From Phycisphaeraceae bacterium (GTDB lineage Bacteria; Planctomycetota; Phycisphaerae; Phycisphaerales; Phycisphaeraceae), in the NCBI GenBank assembly GCA_016763955.1, contig JAESSU010000345.1, positions 1 through 12,411 of the forward strand: a DNA stretch of 12,411 nt, in the 5' to 3' direction. The translations under genes were made by a program, and so were the position numbers. The notes beneath the pieces are model-generated. The model was not told where the DNA came from. It did no database searches and worked only from the letters and a program-made list of their open reading frames with translations. This document shows positions 7,352 through 12,411 of the stretch, piece by piece (within the stretch, counting starts at the first letter, position 1; each line of letters opens with the position of its first letter).

Positions 7352-8362
7352 TCACAGCAAGCCTTTATCACGCAGCTGATCAATCACACCTTGAGCAATG
7401 TGTGCCACTTGATCACGATTCATTTCTCCACCTTTTAGCCGGCAGCCGCCCACGGGTTGATCGACATAACCAAAGTCTGCCAAAGTGCATTGCAAAACGC
7501 GAGACAATGAAGCGAGGTCAACCTGCTGGGGTTGGCTTAATGGTTGACGGCTGTTTCCTAAATCAATGCCCCGCAGCTGTACCGCTGCACGAAATCCTTC
7601 GGGGAAGTCTGCTGAGTAAAGCATCGTGTCAAAGAGTTCTAAGAGACGCATTTGAAGCACCATTGCCTCTTTGACTTTCCCAGCGCGTGTTAAATCATAC
7701 AACGACCGAGTTAGCTCCGGAGCAACGCCACTAAGGGCATTGGTCCCGCCATCACAACCCATCAGCAGCATGGGCACAAGCACCGCATCCCAACCTGTGA
7801 GAAACACAAAGTCCGGGCGATGAGGTTTAATTGCTGACATCATCCGCAGCATAAAAGCCATATCACCTGACGAATCCTTGATCCCAATAACACGCTCAAA
7901 CTCCGAAAGCCTGCAAATCGTTGGCACATCAATCGGCGATGCGAACATCGGAATGTTGTACAACGTCACATCAATTGGTGAATTCAATGCAATCTCACGG
8001 AAGTAAGCATAGACACTTTCCGATGACAGCTTGTAATAAAACGGCGAGACAATTGCCACCGCACGTGCGCCATACTCAGCATAAGTTTCACAAGCACGTA
8101 TCGTCTCAGTAACATTCGCCTCAGCAGCACCCGCAAGCACAGGCACACGCCCGTTGGCCTGTTCACAAACAATCTTGATGATCCGTTTTCGTTCCTCAGC
8201 AGTAAATCGCGTGAACTCGCCCGTCGAACCATTGGGATACAAACCATGCACCCCCCGCTCAATGAGCCAATCAATATAACGACGAAGCTCATCTTCATTG
8301 ATCGAGCTATCCGCATGCAAAGGAACCATGTGCGGGGTGAAGATACCTGAAAGTTTTGACAT
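7352..8362 (-). CDS. DapA-family (dihydrodipicolinate synthase / N-acetylneuraminate lyase) aldolase
   Basis: Class I, Schiff-base-forming TIM-barrel enzyme of 336 residues that condenses or cleaves pyruvate with an aldehyde. It has the substrate-carboxylate motif GSTGEF (45-50), the SPFYYKLS segment (106-113), catalytic Tyr135 in TLYNIP, and Schiff-base Lys162 in GIKDSSGD. Typical family length is about 290-310 residues. The extra C-terminal part (from about 300, with [15 protein letters not shown]) is unusual. Context argues against a lysine-biosynthesis DapA: it is divergent from a dehydrogenase/lactonase-like/SDR set, suggesting a 2-keto-3-deoxy sugar acid aldolase or related catabolic lyase. 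That role is inferred. The start at 8362 has TGGAGT 8 bases upstream (8371-8374 on the complement), and the promoter is within the shared divergent region. Confidence 0.88.
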   Translation of the reverse strand: MSKLSGIFTPHMVPLHADSSINEDELRRYIDWLIERGVHGLYPNGSTGEFTRFTAEERKRIIKIVCEQANGRVPVLAGAAEANVTETIRACETYAEYGARAVAIVSPFYYKLSSESVYAYFREIALNSPIDVTLYNIPMFASPIDVPTICRLSEFERVIGIKDSSGDMAFMLRMMSAIKPHRPDFVFLTGWDAVLVPMLLMGCDGGTNALSGVAPELTRSLYDLTRAGKVKEAMVLQMRLLELFDTMLYSADFPEGFRAAVQLRGIDLGNSRQPLSQPQQVDLASLSRVLQCTLADFGYVDQPVGGCRLKGGEMNRDQVAHIAQGVIDQLRDKGLL

Positions 8363-8433
8363 CGTATTGACTCCAGTTAAGTCGTAAAAGCGTGAGCTTT
8401 AAACAGCGAACAGTGTATCGCTTTGAACTTATT

Positions 8434-8447
8434 TTCGTTGAAACGAA
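8434..8447. promoter_or_regulatory. Perfect 14-bp dyad, possible operator
   Basis: TTCGTT-GA-AACGAA is a perfect inverted repeat, located between the candidate minus-strand -10 (8464-8469) and the dapA-like start at 8362. This is downstream of the predicted minus-strand start point, a usual place for a repressor site. The regulator family cannot be named from the site alone. Confidence 0.35.
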
Positions 8448-8454
8448 TAAAAGA

Positions 8455-8482
8455 TTTACTTGAATTCTACAACTTGTATGAT
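8455..8482 (+). promoter_or_regulatory. Candidate sigma70 promoter for the dehydrogenase/amidohydrolase/SDR operon
   Basis: TTTACT (8455-8460, 4 of 6 to consensus) and TATGAT (8477-8482, 5 of 6) are separated by 16 bases. It would start transcription near 8489 and leave a leader of about 165 bases before the start codon at 8655. The -10 lies inside the ACTTGT...ACAAGT dyad. Confidence 0.45.
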
Positions 8483-8492
8483 AAGATGACAA
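8464..8492 (-). promoter_or_regulatory. Candidate sigma70 promoter for the DapA-family gene
   Basis: On the minus strand TTGTCA (complement of 8487-8492, 5 of 6) and TAGAAT (complement of 8464-8469, 5 of 6) are 17 bases apart, an excellent match. It overlaps the + strand promoter face to face and covers the same dyad, so both directions would be controlled together. Confidence 0.5.
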
Positions 8493-8494
8493 GT
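8472..8494. promoter_or_regulatory. Operator-like dyad shared by the divergent promoters
   Basis: ACTTGT (8472-8477) and ACAAGT (8489-8494) are exact inverse complements separated by 11 bases. The left arm overlaps the + strand -10 and the right arm overlaps the minus-strand -35. The TTGTATGATAA core resembles operators of FCD-type GntR regulators of sugar-acid genes, but no regulator gene is in the window. The assignment is inferred. Confidence 0.42.
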
Positions 8495-8654
8495 GAAACT
8501 TTCCGGCTCTCCCCGAATCTGCCGAATCAGGTTGTCATGCAGGTTCACAAGACGTTACAGGTGTTACCTACTTTACAGCGTCAAGATGGGCCTTGAGTGA
8601 TCCTTACCACTGACTGTGTTCCTAAATCAACTTTGTTTTATGGTGATAAATCCT

Positions 8655-9695
8655 ATGACACAACCGTTCAAAATCGTCATTCCCGACTTTATTAACGACG
8701 ACTTGGCTCCTGAACACCAGGTCTTTGGTGATCGCGGCAAAACCGTTGCGATTGATGCGCATCACGAGTCGCAACTCGTTGGCCATATTGAAGATGCTGA
8801 CGCGATCATGCTCTATCACAACCTCTCTCTTACAGCTGCGACAATCAATAAACTCGACCGTTGCAAGCTCATTGTGCGTTGTGGTGTGGGGTACGACAAT
8901 GTCGATCATCTGCTAGCGGCAAGTCGAGGAATCCCGGTTGCCAATGTCCCGGACTATGGCACCGAAGAAGTCGCAGACTCTGCCCTTGCAATGGCATTGA
9001 CACTTGCCCGGGGCGTGCATTCAATCAACAGCACACTCCGATCTAAAATCGGCCCCTACTCGTACACACAGGTCGCACCCTTGCAACGTCTACGTGGAAA
9101 AGTCTTTGGCATTGTGGGCCTTGGGCGAATCGGAACCGCAGCAGCCTTGCGTGCAAAAGCCTTTGGCATGCAAGTCGTTTTCTATGATCCATTGCGTCCT
9201 GATGGTTATGATAAGGCAATGGGGTGCACGCGTGTTGAGACGCTCGAAGAACTCCTAGCCCAAGCGCACATTCTTAGCTTGCACTGCCCGCTAACTGACC
9301 TAACACGTCACATGATCAATGAACAAACACTATCGCAAATGCGCCCCGGTTCGTTCCTAGTCAATACCGCTCGTGGTGGTGTGGTTGACACAAAGGCACT
9401 ACCTAACGCATTGGCTTCAGGACAACTTGCTGGTGCAGGCATTGATGTCTTAGCACAAGAACCGCCCACAGATGACAACCCGCTAGTGGCGGCATGGCGT
9501 GACCCAGAACATCTGGCACATCACCGCCTAATTCTCAATCCACACTCTGCGTTCTATAGTGAACAAGGCCTCATGGACATGCGACTCAAAGGGGCTAACG
9601 CATGCCTCAATGCACTACTTAACCAGCCGGTACGCAACATCGTCAATCAAGCTGCATTAAACCAAGCAAGTGCCAAATTACAAACCGTATCCTGA
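8655..9695 (+). CDS. CtBP-type D-isomer-specific 2-hydroxyacid dehydrogenase
   Basis: NAD-dependent D-2-hydroxyacid dehydrogenase of 346 residues, reducing a 2-keto acid or oxidising a D-2-hydroxy acid. It carries the cofactor motif GLGRIG (155-160) with acceptor Asp178, catalytic Arg240 (NTARGG), Glu269 (AQEPP) and His297 (NPHSAFYSEQ). The FYSEQ after the His and the RCGVGYDNVD stretch (75-84) place it in the C-terminal-binding-protein branch rather than with SerA; there is no ACT domain. I chose ATG 8655 because GGTGA (8642-8646) is 8 bases upstream. In-frame ATG 8640 and GTG 8616 lack such a site. It is the first gene of a three-gene + strand operon, 42 bases before the amidohydrolase, and its substrate is unknown. 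Confidence 0.88.
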   Translation: MTQPFKIVIPDFINDDLAPEHQVFGDRGKTVAIDAHHESQLVGHIEDADAIMLYHNLSLTAATINKLDRCKLIVRCGVGYDNVDHLLAASRGIPVANVPDYGTEEVADSALAMALTLARGVHSINSTLRSKIGPYSYTQVAPLQRLRGKVFGIVGLGRIGTAAALRAKAFGMQVVFYDPLRPDGYDKAMGCTRVETLEELLAQAHILSLHCPLTDLTRHMINEQTLSQMRPGSFLVNTARGGVVDTKALPNALASGQLAGAGIDVLAQEPPTDDNPLVAAWRDPEHLAHHRLILNPHSAFYSEQGLMDMRLKGANACLNALLNQPVRNIVNQAALNQASAKLQTVS

Positions 9696-9724
9696 CACGC
9701 ATCATTATTGCACACAAATTAAAC

Positions 9725-9730
9725 AGGAGG
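9725..9730 (+). promoter_or_regulatory. Ribosome-binding site deciding the amidohydrolase start
   Basis: AGGAGG is a perfect anti-16S match. Seven bases later is ATC (9738), not ATG. Nothing like it precedes TTG 9813, so it argues that translation begins upstream of the catalytic HxH motif. Confidence 0.75.
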
Positions 9731-9737
9731 CCGCATA

Positions 9738-10589
9738 ATCAAAATACCGATTATCGACACGCACCTTCATCTCTGGGACGTAGACAAGCTCCAATACGCA
9801 TGGCTTAATGACTTGCCCGCGATCAACCGTTCATTCCTACTTGGTGATTACCAAGAGCAAACAGCTCACTTGCTGATTGAAAAAATGGTCTTTGTCCAAT
9901 GCGAAGTTGACCCCAAACAAGCTCTGCAAGAAGTTGCATGGGTCACACAGCAAGCAGCTATCGACTCGCGCGTCAAGGGCATTGTCGCTTGGGCGCCTTT
10001 GGAAAAAGGGGAAGCGGCTCGTGAAGATTTAGCTGCACTAAGTCAGTTCCCGCTGGTCAAAGGGATTCGGCGTATTATCCAATTTGAAGAGGATCCGACC
10101 TTCTGCCTAAAGCCGGACTTTATCCGGGGCGTGCAGTTACTCTCTGAATTTAACATGAGCTTTGATCTCTGTATCAAAGGCGACGAGCAGTTTTGCAACA
10201 CCCTTGAGCTAGTCAAACAATGCCCTGATGTTTCATTCATTCTCGACCATATCGGCAAACCTTTTATCAAAGAAAAAATTCTCAATCCCTGGTCCCAGGA
10301 CATTGCACAACTCGCTGCATTACCTAATACCTACTGCAAGGTTTCAGGTCTAATTAGCGAAGCAGACTCAGACAACGGGTCGCTGCAAGATTATCGTCCT
10401 TACCTTGATTGCGTTTTTAATCACTTTGGATTCGACCGAGTCATGTTCGGCGGAGACTGGCCTGTTTGCACACTCGGCTGCACATACAGTCAATGGATTC
10501 AAACACTCTGGCAAGCTGTCAGTCATTGCACCGACAAACAACAAGAAAATCTGTTTTACAACAATGCGGCAAAGTTTTACCGGCTTTGA
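9738..10589 (+). CDS. L-fuconolactonase-like amidohydrolase (COG3618) with non-canonical start
   Basis: TIM-barrel amidohydrolase of the amidohydrolase-2 type, probably opening a sugar lactone or similar ring; 283 residues from 9738. The N-terminus reads IPIIDTHLHLWD, giving the metal-binding HxH (His9, His11). FILDHIGKP has Asp170/His171, and RVMFGGDWPV has the catalytic-type Asp240. The first usual start in frame is TTG 9813, which would delete the HxH motif. The frame opens after a TAA at 9720-9722 and contains no ATG, GTG or TTG before 9813. AGGAGG at 9725-9730 is spaced 7 bases from ATC 9738 (4 from ATA 9735), so initiation at ATC, or less likely ATA, is inferred. A base error in an original ATG is the alternative. 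The SDR gene follows 14 bases later. Confidence 0.85.
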   Translation: MKIPIIDTHLHLWDVDKLQYAWLNDLPAINRSFLLGDYQEQTAHLLIEKMVFVQCEVDPKQALQEVAWVTQQAAIDSRVKGIVAWAPLEKGEAAREDLAALSQFPLVKGIRRIIQFEEDPTFCLKPDFIRGVQLLSEFNMSFDLCIKGDEQFCNTLELVKQCPDVSFILDHIGKPFIKEKILNPWSQDIAQLAALPNTYCKVSGLISEADSDNGSLQDYRPYLDCVFNHFGFDRVMFGGDWPVCTLGCTYSQWIQTLWQAVSHCTDKQQENLFYNNAAKFYRL

Positions 10590-10603
10590 CCAAGGAGATC
10601 ACA

Positions 10604-11422
10604 ATGGACAATCATCAACCCATTAAAGATCGTTTCAAAGACAAAATCGCCATCATCACCGGCGGGACAGCAGGGATCGGCCTAGCCACCGCAAGGCAAC
10701 TCGGTTTAGAAGGCGCAAAAGTTCTAATCACCGGACTCCCCGACGATGGCCAAGACGCAATAACCGATCTTCAAAACGAAGGAATCCAAGCCCTTACACT
10801 ATTAGGTGACATGGCCAACGGGGACTTTTGCCAGCAAGTGGTTGAGACGGCGATTAGCCAATGGGGAGGCGTGGACTACTTGGTCAACAATGCTTTTTCA
10901 TTCATAGCAAAAGGACTCGATGCAACACGACAGGATTGGCGTTACAGCTTTGAAGTCGGTCCCTTTGGCTACGCAGCGATGATTCAACGTGTGAGCAAAT
11001 CCATGCAACAACGTAACGGGGGCGCGATCGTTAACATCTCAAGTATCTCTGGAGCGGTCGCGCAAACTCACCGCTGGACATACAACTGTGCCAAGGGCGC
11101 AGTCAATCAACTCACACGTTGTGCAGCACTGGATTTGGCCCCTGCGGGTATCCGTGTAAATAGCATCAGCCCCGGCTGGATATGGACCCGCGAAGTCGAA
11201 AAAGCAGCCCGTGGTGATCGGCAAAAATACGACCCCATCTGGGGCAGCTACCACATGTTCCGAAGACTCGGCGAACCCATCGAGTGCGCCCGCGCAATTC
11301 TCTTTTTACTTAGCGATGATGCATCCTTTATCACCGGCACAGACCTCCCAGTAGACGGAGGCTATCAGAGCATGGGCCCTGAAGCACACGGCGACACCGC
11401 AGTCGTCGCAGGCACAAAATAA
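10604..11422 (+). CDS. Short-chain dehydrogenase/reductase (SDR), sugar-dehydrogenase-like
   Basis: Classical NAD(P)-dependent SDR of 272 residues, probably oxidising a sugar or alcohol. It shows the cofactor motif TGGTAGIG (19-26), Asp69, the structural NNA (95-97), catalytic Ser147 (NISSISG), Tyr160 and Lys164 (YNCAK), the RVNSISPGW stretch (184-192), and the C-terminal FITGTDLPVDGGYQ typical of the family. The start ATG 10604 has AAGGAGAT (10592-10599) at ideal spacing. An in-frame extension back to 10466 lies inside the amidohydrolase gene and is discarded. In the operon, an SDR that makes a lactone followed by a lactonase would be a coherent pair. The substrate is not determinable from sequence. 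Confidence 0.9.
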   Translation: MDNHQPIKDRFKDKIAIITGGTAGIGLATARQLGLEGAKVLITGLPDDGQDAITDLQNEGIQALTLLGDMANGDFCQQVVETAISQWGGVDYLVNNAFSFIAKGLDATRQDWRYSFEVGPFGYAAMIQRVSKSMQQRNGGAIVNISSISGAVAQTHRWTYNCAKGAVNQLTRCAALDLAPAGIRVNSISPGWIWTREVEKAARGDRQKYDPIWGSYHMFRRLGEPIECARAILFLLSDDASFITGTDLPVDGGYQSMGPEAHGDTAVVAGTK

Positions 11423-11447
11423 AAACCGTCCTCAAAGACAATTGAGC

Positions 11448-11477
11448 TTGTGACCCCATCAGTCTTGATGGTATTAT
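11448..11477 (+). promoter_or_regulatory. Candidate promoter for the 67-residue protein
   Basis: TTGTGA (11448-11453, 4 of 6) and TATTAT (11472-11477, 5 of 6) are 18 bases apart. The transcript would carry a hairpin at 11488-11507 (ATGGGTG paired with CGCCCAT, loop CATATT, one G-U pair) directly upstream of the AGGAG site at 11512-11516, which might modulate translation. Confidence 0.35.
11456..11471 (+). terminator. Small hairpin after the SDR operon (terminator or operator)
   Basis: CCATCA (11456-11461) and TGATGG (11466-11471) form a perfect 6-bp stem with a GTCT loop, followed by an A/T-rich TATTATATATT. The tail is not a true U-run, so termination would be weak. It lies exactly between the candidate -35 and -10 of the downstream small gene and could equally be a protein-binding site. 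Confidence 0.3.
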
Positions 11478-11523
11478 ATATTGGATAATGGGTGCATATT
11501 CGCCCATCAGCAGGAGTACCTCG

Positions 11524-11727
11524 ATGGATCACAAGCAAGATTCACAACTCACAGACCCACCGCATGAAAAAGAAGCTTGCCTAACGATCAAGGCTTCTTG
11601 TCAAAATGGTTCTCATGGCGACCATACCCCTGGCTCAACTGATCCTCAATCACATGATTGTGAGGGTTGCCCGAATCTCAAAGGTAGCCTCATGGAACAG
11701 ACACTCAAAGAAGTCTTTGGCATCTGA
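11524..11727 (+). CDS. Small Cys/His-containing protein of unknown function (67 aa)
   Basis: I do not recognise this family. The start ATG 11524 is well supported by AGGAG (11512-11516) 7 bases upstream; an earlier in-frame ATG at 11488 falls in a hairpin and lacks such a site. The protein is hydrophilic, without signal peptide or membrane segment. It contains CLTIKASC, a His-rich middle (GSHGDH, QSHD) and CEGC, followed by a short amphipathic-looking tail ending LKEVFGI. The four Cys in two pairs plus three or four His would suit binding of one metal ion or metalloid. It converges on the truncated arsM gene with only a 20-base gap, so a role in metal or arsenic handling is conceivable but unproven. 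Confidence 0.6.
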   Translation: MDHKQDSQLTDPPHEKEACLTIKASCQNGSHGDHTPGSTDPQSHDCEGCPNLKGSLMEQTLKEVFGI

Positions 11728-11747
11728 GATACATATTGCATCTTAAG

Positions 11748-12200
11748 CTAAGATTCGATTTCTCCGAGTCGAAACTCTACCTGTGAAAAGTTTCCTTTTT
11801 CCGCATTTTTACGTGCCTTGGAAATCATTGTCGGTGTCATATCGATACCGATCACATGACCAGTCTCACCCACTTCCCGAGCCGCTAAAAAAGCGTCAAA
11901 GCCACCACCGCTGCCCAGGTCAATGACGGTTTCACCCACTTGAAGACTGGCAATCGCACGCGGATTACCACAACCCAACCCCATATCTGCACCAGCCGGC
12001 ACATTGGCCAAATCATCTTCAGAATAACCCAGACGGGTAGAAATCAACGTATTGATCGCCGCATCATCAGATACACCGCAGCAACTGGCCACCTCACCAC
12101 AACAGCTGCCATCGTTACTCGCCTCTGCCACTTCAGCATACGATTCACGCACATGCTGACGCAGTTGATCCGCATTCACACTCGAGTTATTTTCACTCAT
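11748..12200 (-). CDS. arsM: C-terminally truncated arsenite methyltransferase (ArsM-like), probably non-functional
   Basis: The 150-residue product matches the N-terminal half of bacterial ArsM, which methylates As(III) using S-adenosylmethionine. It has the SCCG pairs near residues 32-43, GLGCGNP (the conserved Cys before the SAM site), DLGSGGGFD (SAM-binding motif I), VIGIDMTPTMISKAR and FRLGEIES. Intact ArsM proteins are about 250-280 residues and continue after GEIE with LP and a VDVIISNCVINL-type segment. Here a TAG follows GEIES directly, and the next bases in all three frames show no ArsM continuation, so the second half, with its two As-binding Cys, is gone rather than frameshifted. 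The start has GGAG 8 bases upstream (12209-12212), so a short protein may still be made. Confidence 0.8.
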   Translation of the reverse strand: MSENNSSVNADQLRQHVRESYAEVAEASNDGSCCGEVASCCGVSDDAAINTLISTRLGYSEDDLANVPAGADMGLGCGNPRAIASLQVGETVIDLGSGGGFDAFLAAREVGETGHVIGIDMTPTMISKARKNAEKGNFSQVEFRLGEIES

Positions 12201-12222
12201 GTTTTTTTCTCCGTTCCTGTTT

Positions 12223-12234
12223 TGTTTATAAACA
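12223..12234. promoter_or_regulatory. Perfect 12-bp palindrome upstream of arsM
   Basis: TGTTTATAAACA lies 23 bases upstream of the arsM start codon, in the probable leader. It could bind a regulator, but A/T-rich palindromes of this size also occur by chance. Confidence 0.22.
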
Positions 12235-12294
12235 TACCTGATTACTTATGAAGCTCAGCCATGACGATCACCGGCATGCTATGCTAAATTTTCG

Positions 12295-12324
12295 AGTATA
12301 TTAGCGCCCCTAACATTTTTTAAA
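12295..12324 (-). promoter_or_regulatory. Candidate promoter for truncated arsM
   Basis: On the minus strand TTTAAA (12319-12324, 4 of 6) and TATACT (complement of 12295-12300, 5 of 6) are 18 bases apart. An AGCAT direct repeat follows just downstream. No clear ArsR-type operator is recognised. Confidence 0.28.
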
Positions 12325-12368
12325 CCATCCGATAACTGGATCTTATACGTAATCAAGAAAACCTTAGC

Positions 12369-12395
12369 CACGAATTACACGAATTCACACGAATT
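12369..12395. repeat. Three tandem CACGAATT units at the window edge
   Basis: CACGAATT occurs at 12369, 12378 and 12388, with 9- and 10-base periods, preceded by TTAGC. From general knowledge, near-identical 'agccacgaattacacgaatt' stretches recur between genes in many environmental bacterial genomes, often next to small GxxExxY-protein genes. The element probably continues beyond the window. Confidence 0.6.
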
Positions 12396-12411
12396 AAAAA
12401 TCTATGATTAT

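Noticed and set aside
7984..8316. 110-residue minus-strand open frame within the DapA-family gene
   Set aside because: It overlaps a gene with clear catalytic motifs, has no family features, and its composition (Arg/Leu/Cys/Met rich) is typical of an out-of-frame shadow.
7352..8362. Housekeeping lysine-biosynthesis dapA
   Set aside because: The extended C-terminus and divergent pairing with dehydrogenase, lactonase-like and SDR genes favour a catabolic DapA-family enzyme, so no gene symbol was assigned.
9813..10589. Amidohydrolase starting at TTG 9813
   Set aside because: This would remove the conserved HxH metal site encoded just upstream and has no Shine-Dalgarno; the AGGAGG at 9725-9730 supports the upstream start.
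11748..12200. Frameshifted but otherwise complete arsM
   Set aside because: None of the three minus-strand frames beyond the stop shows the expected LP...VDVIISNCVINL continuation; the sequence turns directly into the neighbouring small gene.
12369..12395. Start of a CRISPR array
   Set aside because: The 8-base units repeat every 9-10 bases with no spacers; this is a short tandem repeat.

Overview
The window looks like part of a chromosome from a Gram-negative environmental bacterium of moderate G+C. Supporting signs are a lipobox on the phosphate-binding protein, a Sec signal peptide on a GDSL esterase, and tightly packed operons with clear Shine-Dalgarno sites. The gene families present (a GxDLY/SGNH esterase, a DUF547 protein, a CtBP-type dehydrogenase, an ArsM-like methyltransferase) and a CACGAATT repeat at the right edge are common in Planctomycetota and Verrucomicrobiota-type genomes. 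That taxonomic guess is an inference and cannot be settled here.

Layout. (1) The first 38 bases appear to be the 3' end of a + strand gene. It converges on a minus-strand secreted SGNH/GDSL esterase (84-1214). (2) A divergent promoter region (1215-1497) leads into a six-gene + strand operon (1498-7230): pstS, pstC, pstA and pstB (a complete high-affinity phosphate ABC importer), then an unusual fusion of a TVP38/TMEM64 (VTT) membrane protein with a DUF547 domain, then a family-2 glycosyltransferase of the type annotated as 'arsenosugar biosynthesis glycosyltransferase'. Most junctions overlap by 1-20 bases, so the genes are probably translationally coupled. No phoU or Pho two-component gene is present. 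(3) A C-run/G-run inverted structure (7252-7320) separates this operon from a convergent minus-strand DapA-family aldolase/synthase (7352-8362). (4) A shared, dyad-containing divergent promoter (about 8434-8494) serves the aldolase and a + strand set of a CtBP-like 2-hydroxyacid dehydrogenase, a fuconolactonase-like amidohydrolase and an SDR dehydrogenase (8655-11422). Together these look like part of a sugar or sugar-acid catabolic pathway (dehydrogenase, lactonase, aldolase). No dehydratase or transporter is visible. (5) At the right are a 67-residue Cys/His-containing small protein (11524-11727) and, converging on it, a C-terminally truncated arsenite methyltransferase ArsM (11748-12200). 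The window ends in three copies of CACGAATT.

The points most worth a second look are: the pst + TVP38-DUF547 fusion + TIGR04283-type glycosyltransferase operon, which suggests a phosphate/arsenate-linked function; a lipobox buried in the middle of the fusion protein; the amidohydrolase, which seems to start at a non-canonical ATC (or ATA) codon behind a perfect Shine-Dalgarno; the truncated ArsM beside a small Cys-containing protein; and the face-to-face promoters sharing one operator-like dyad.
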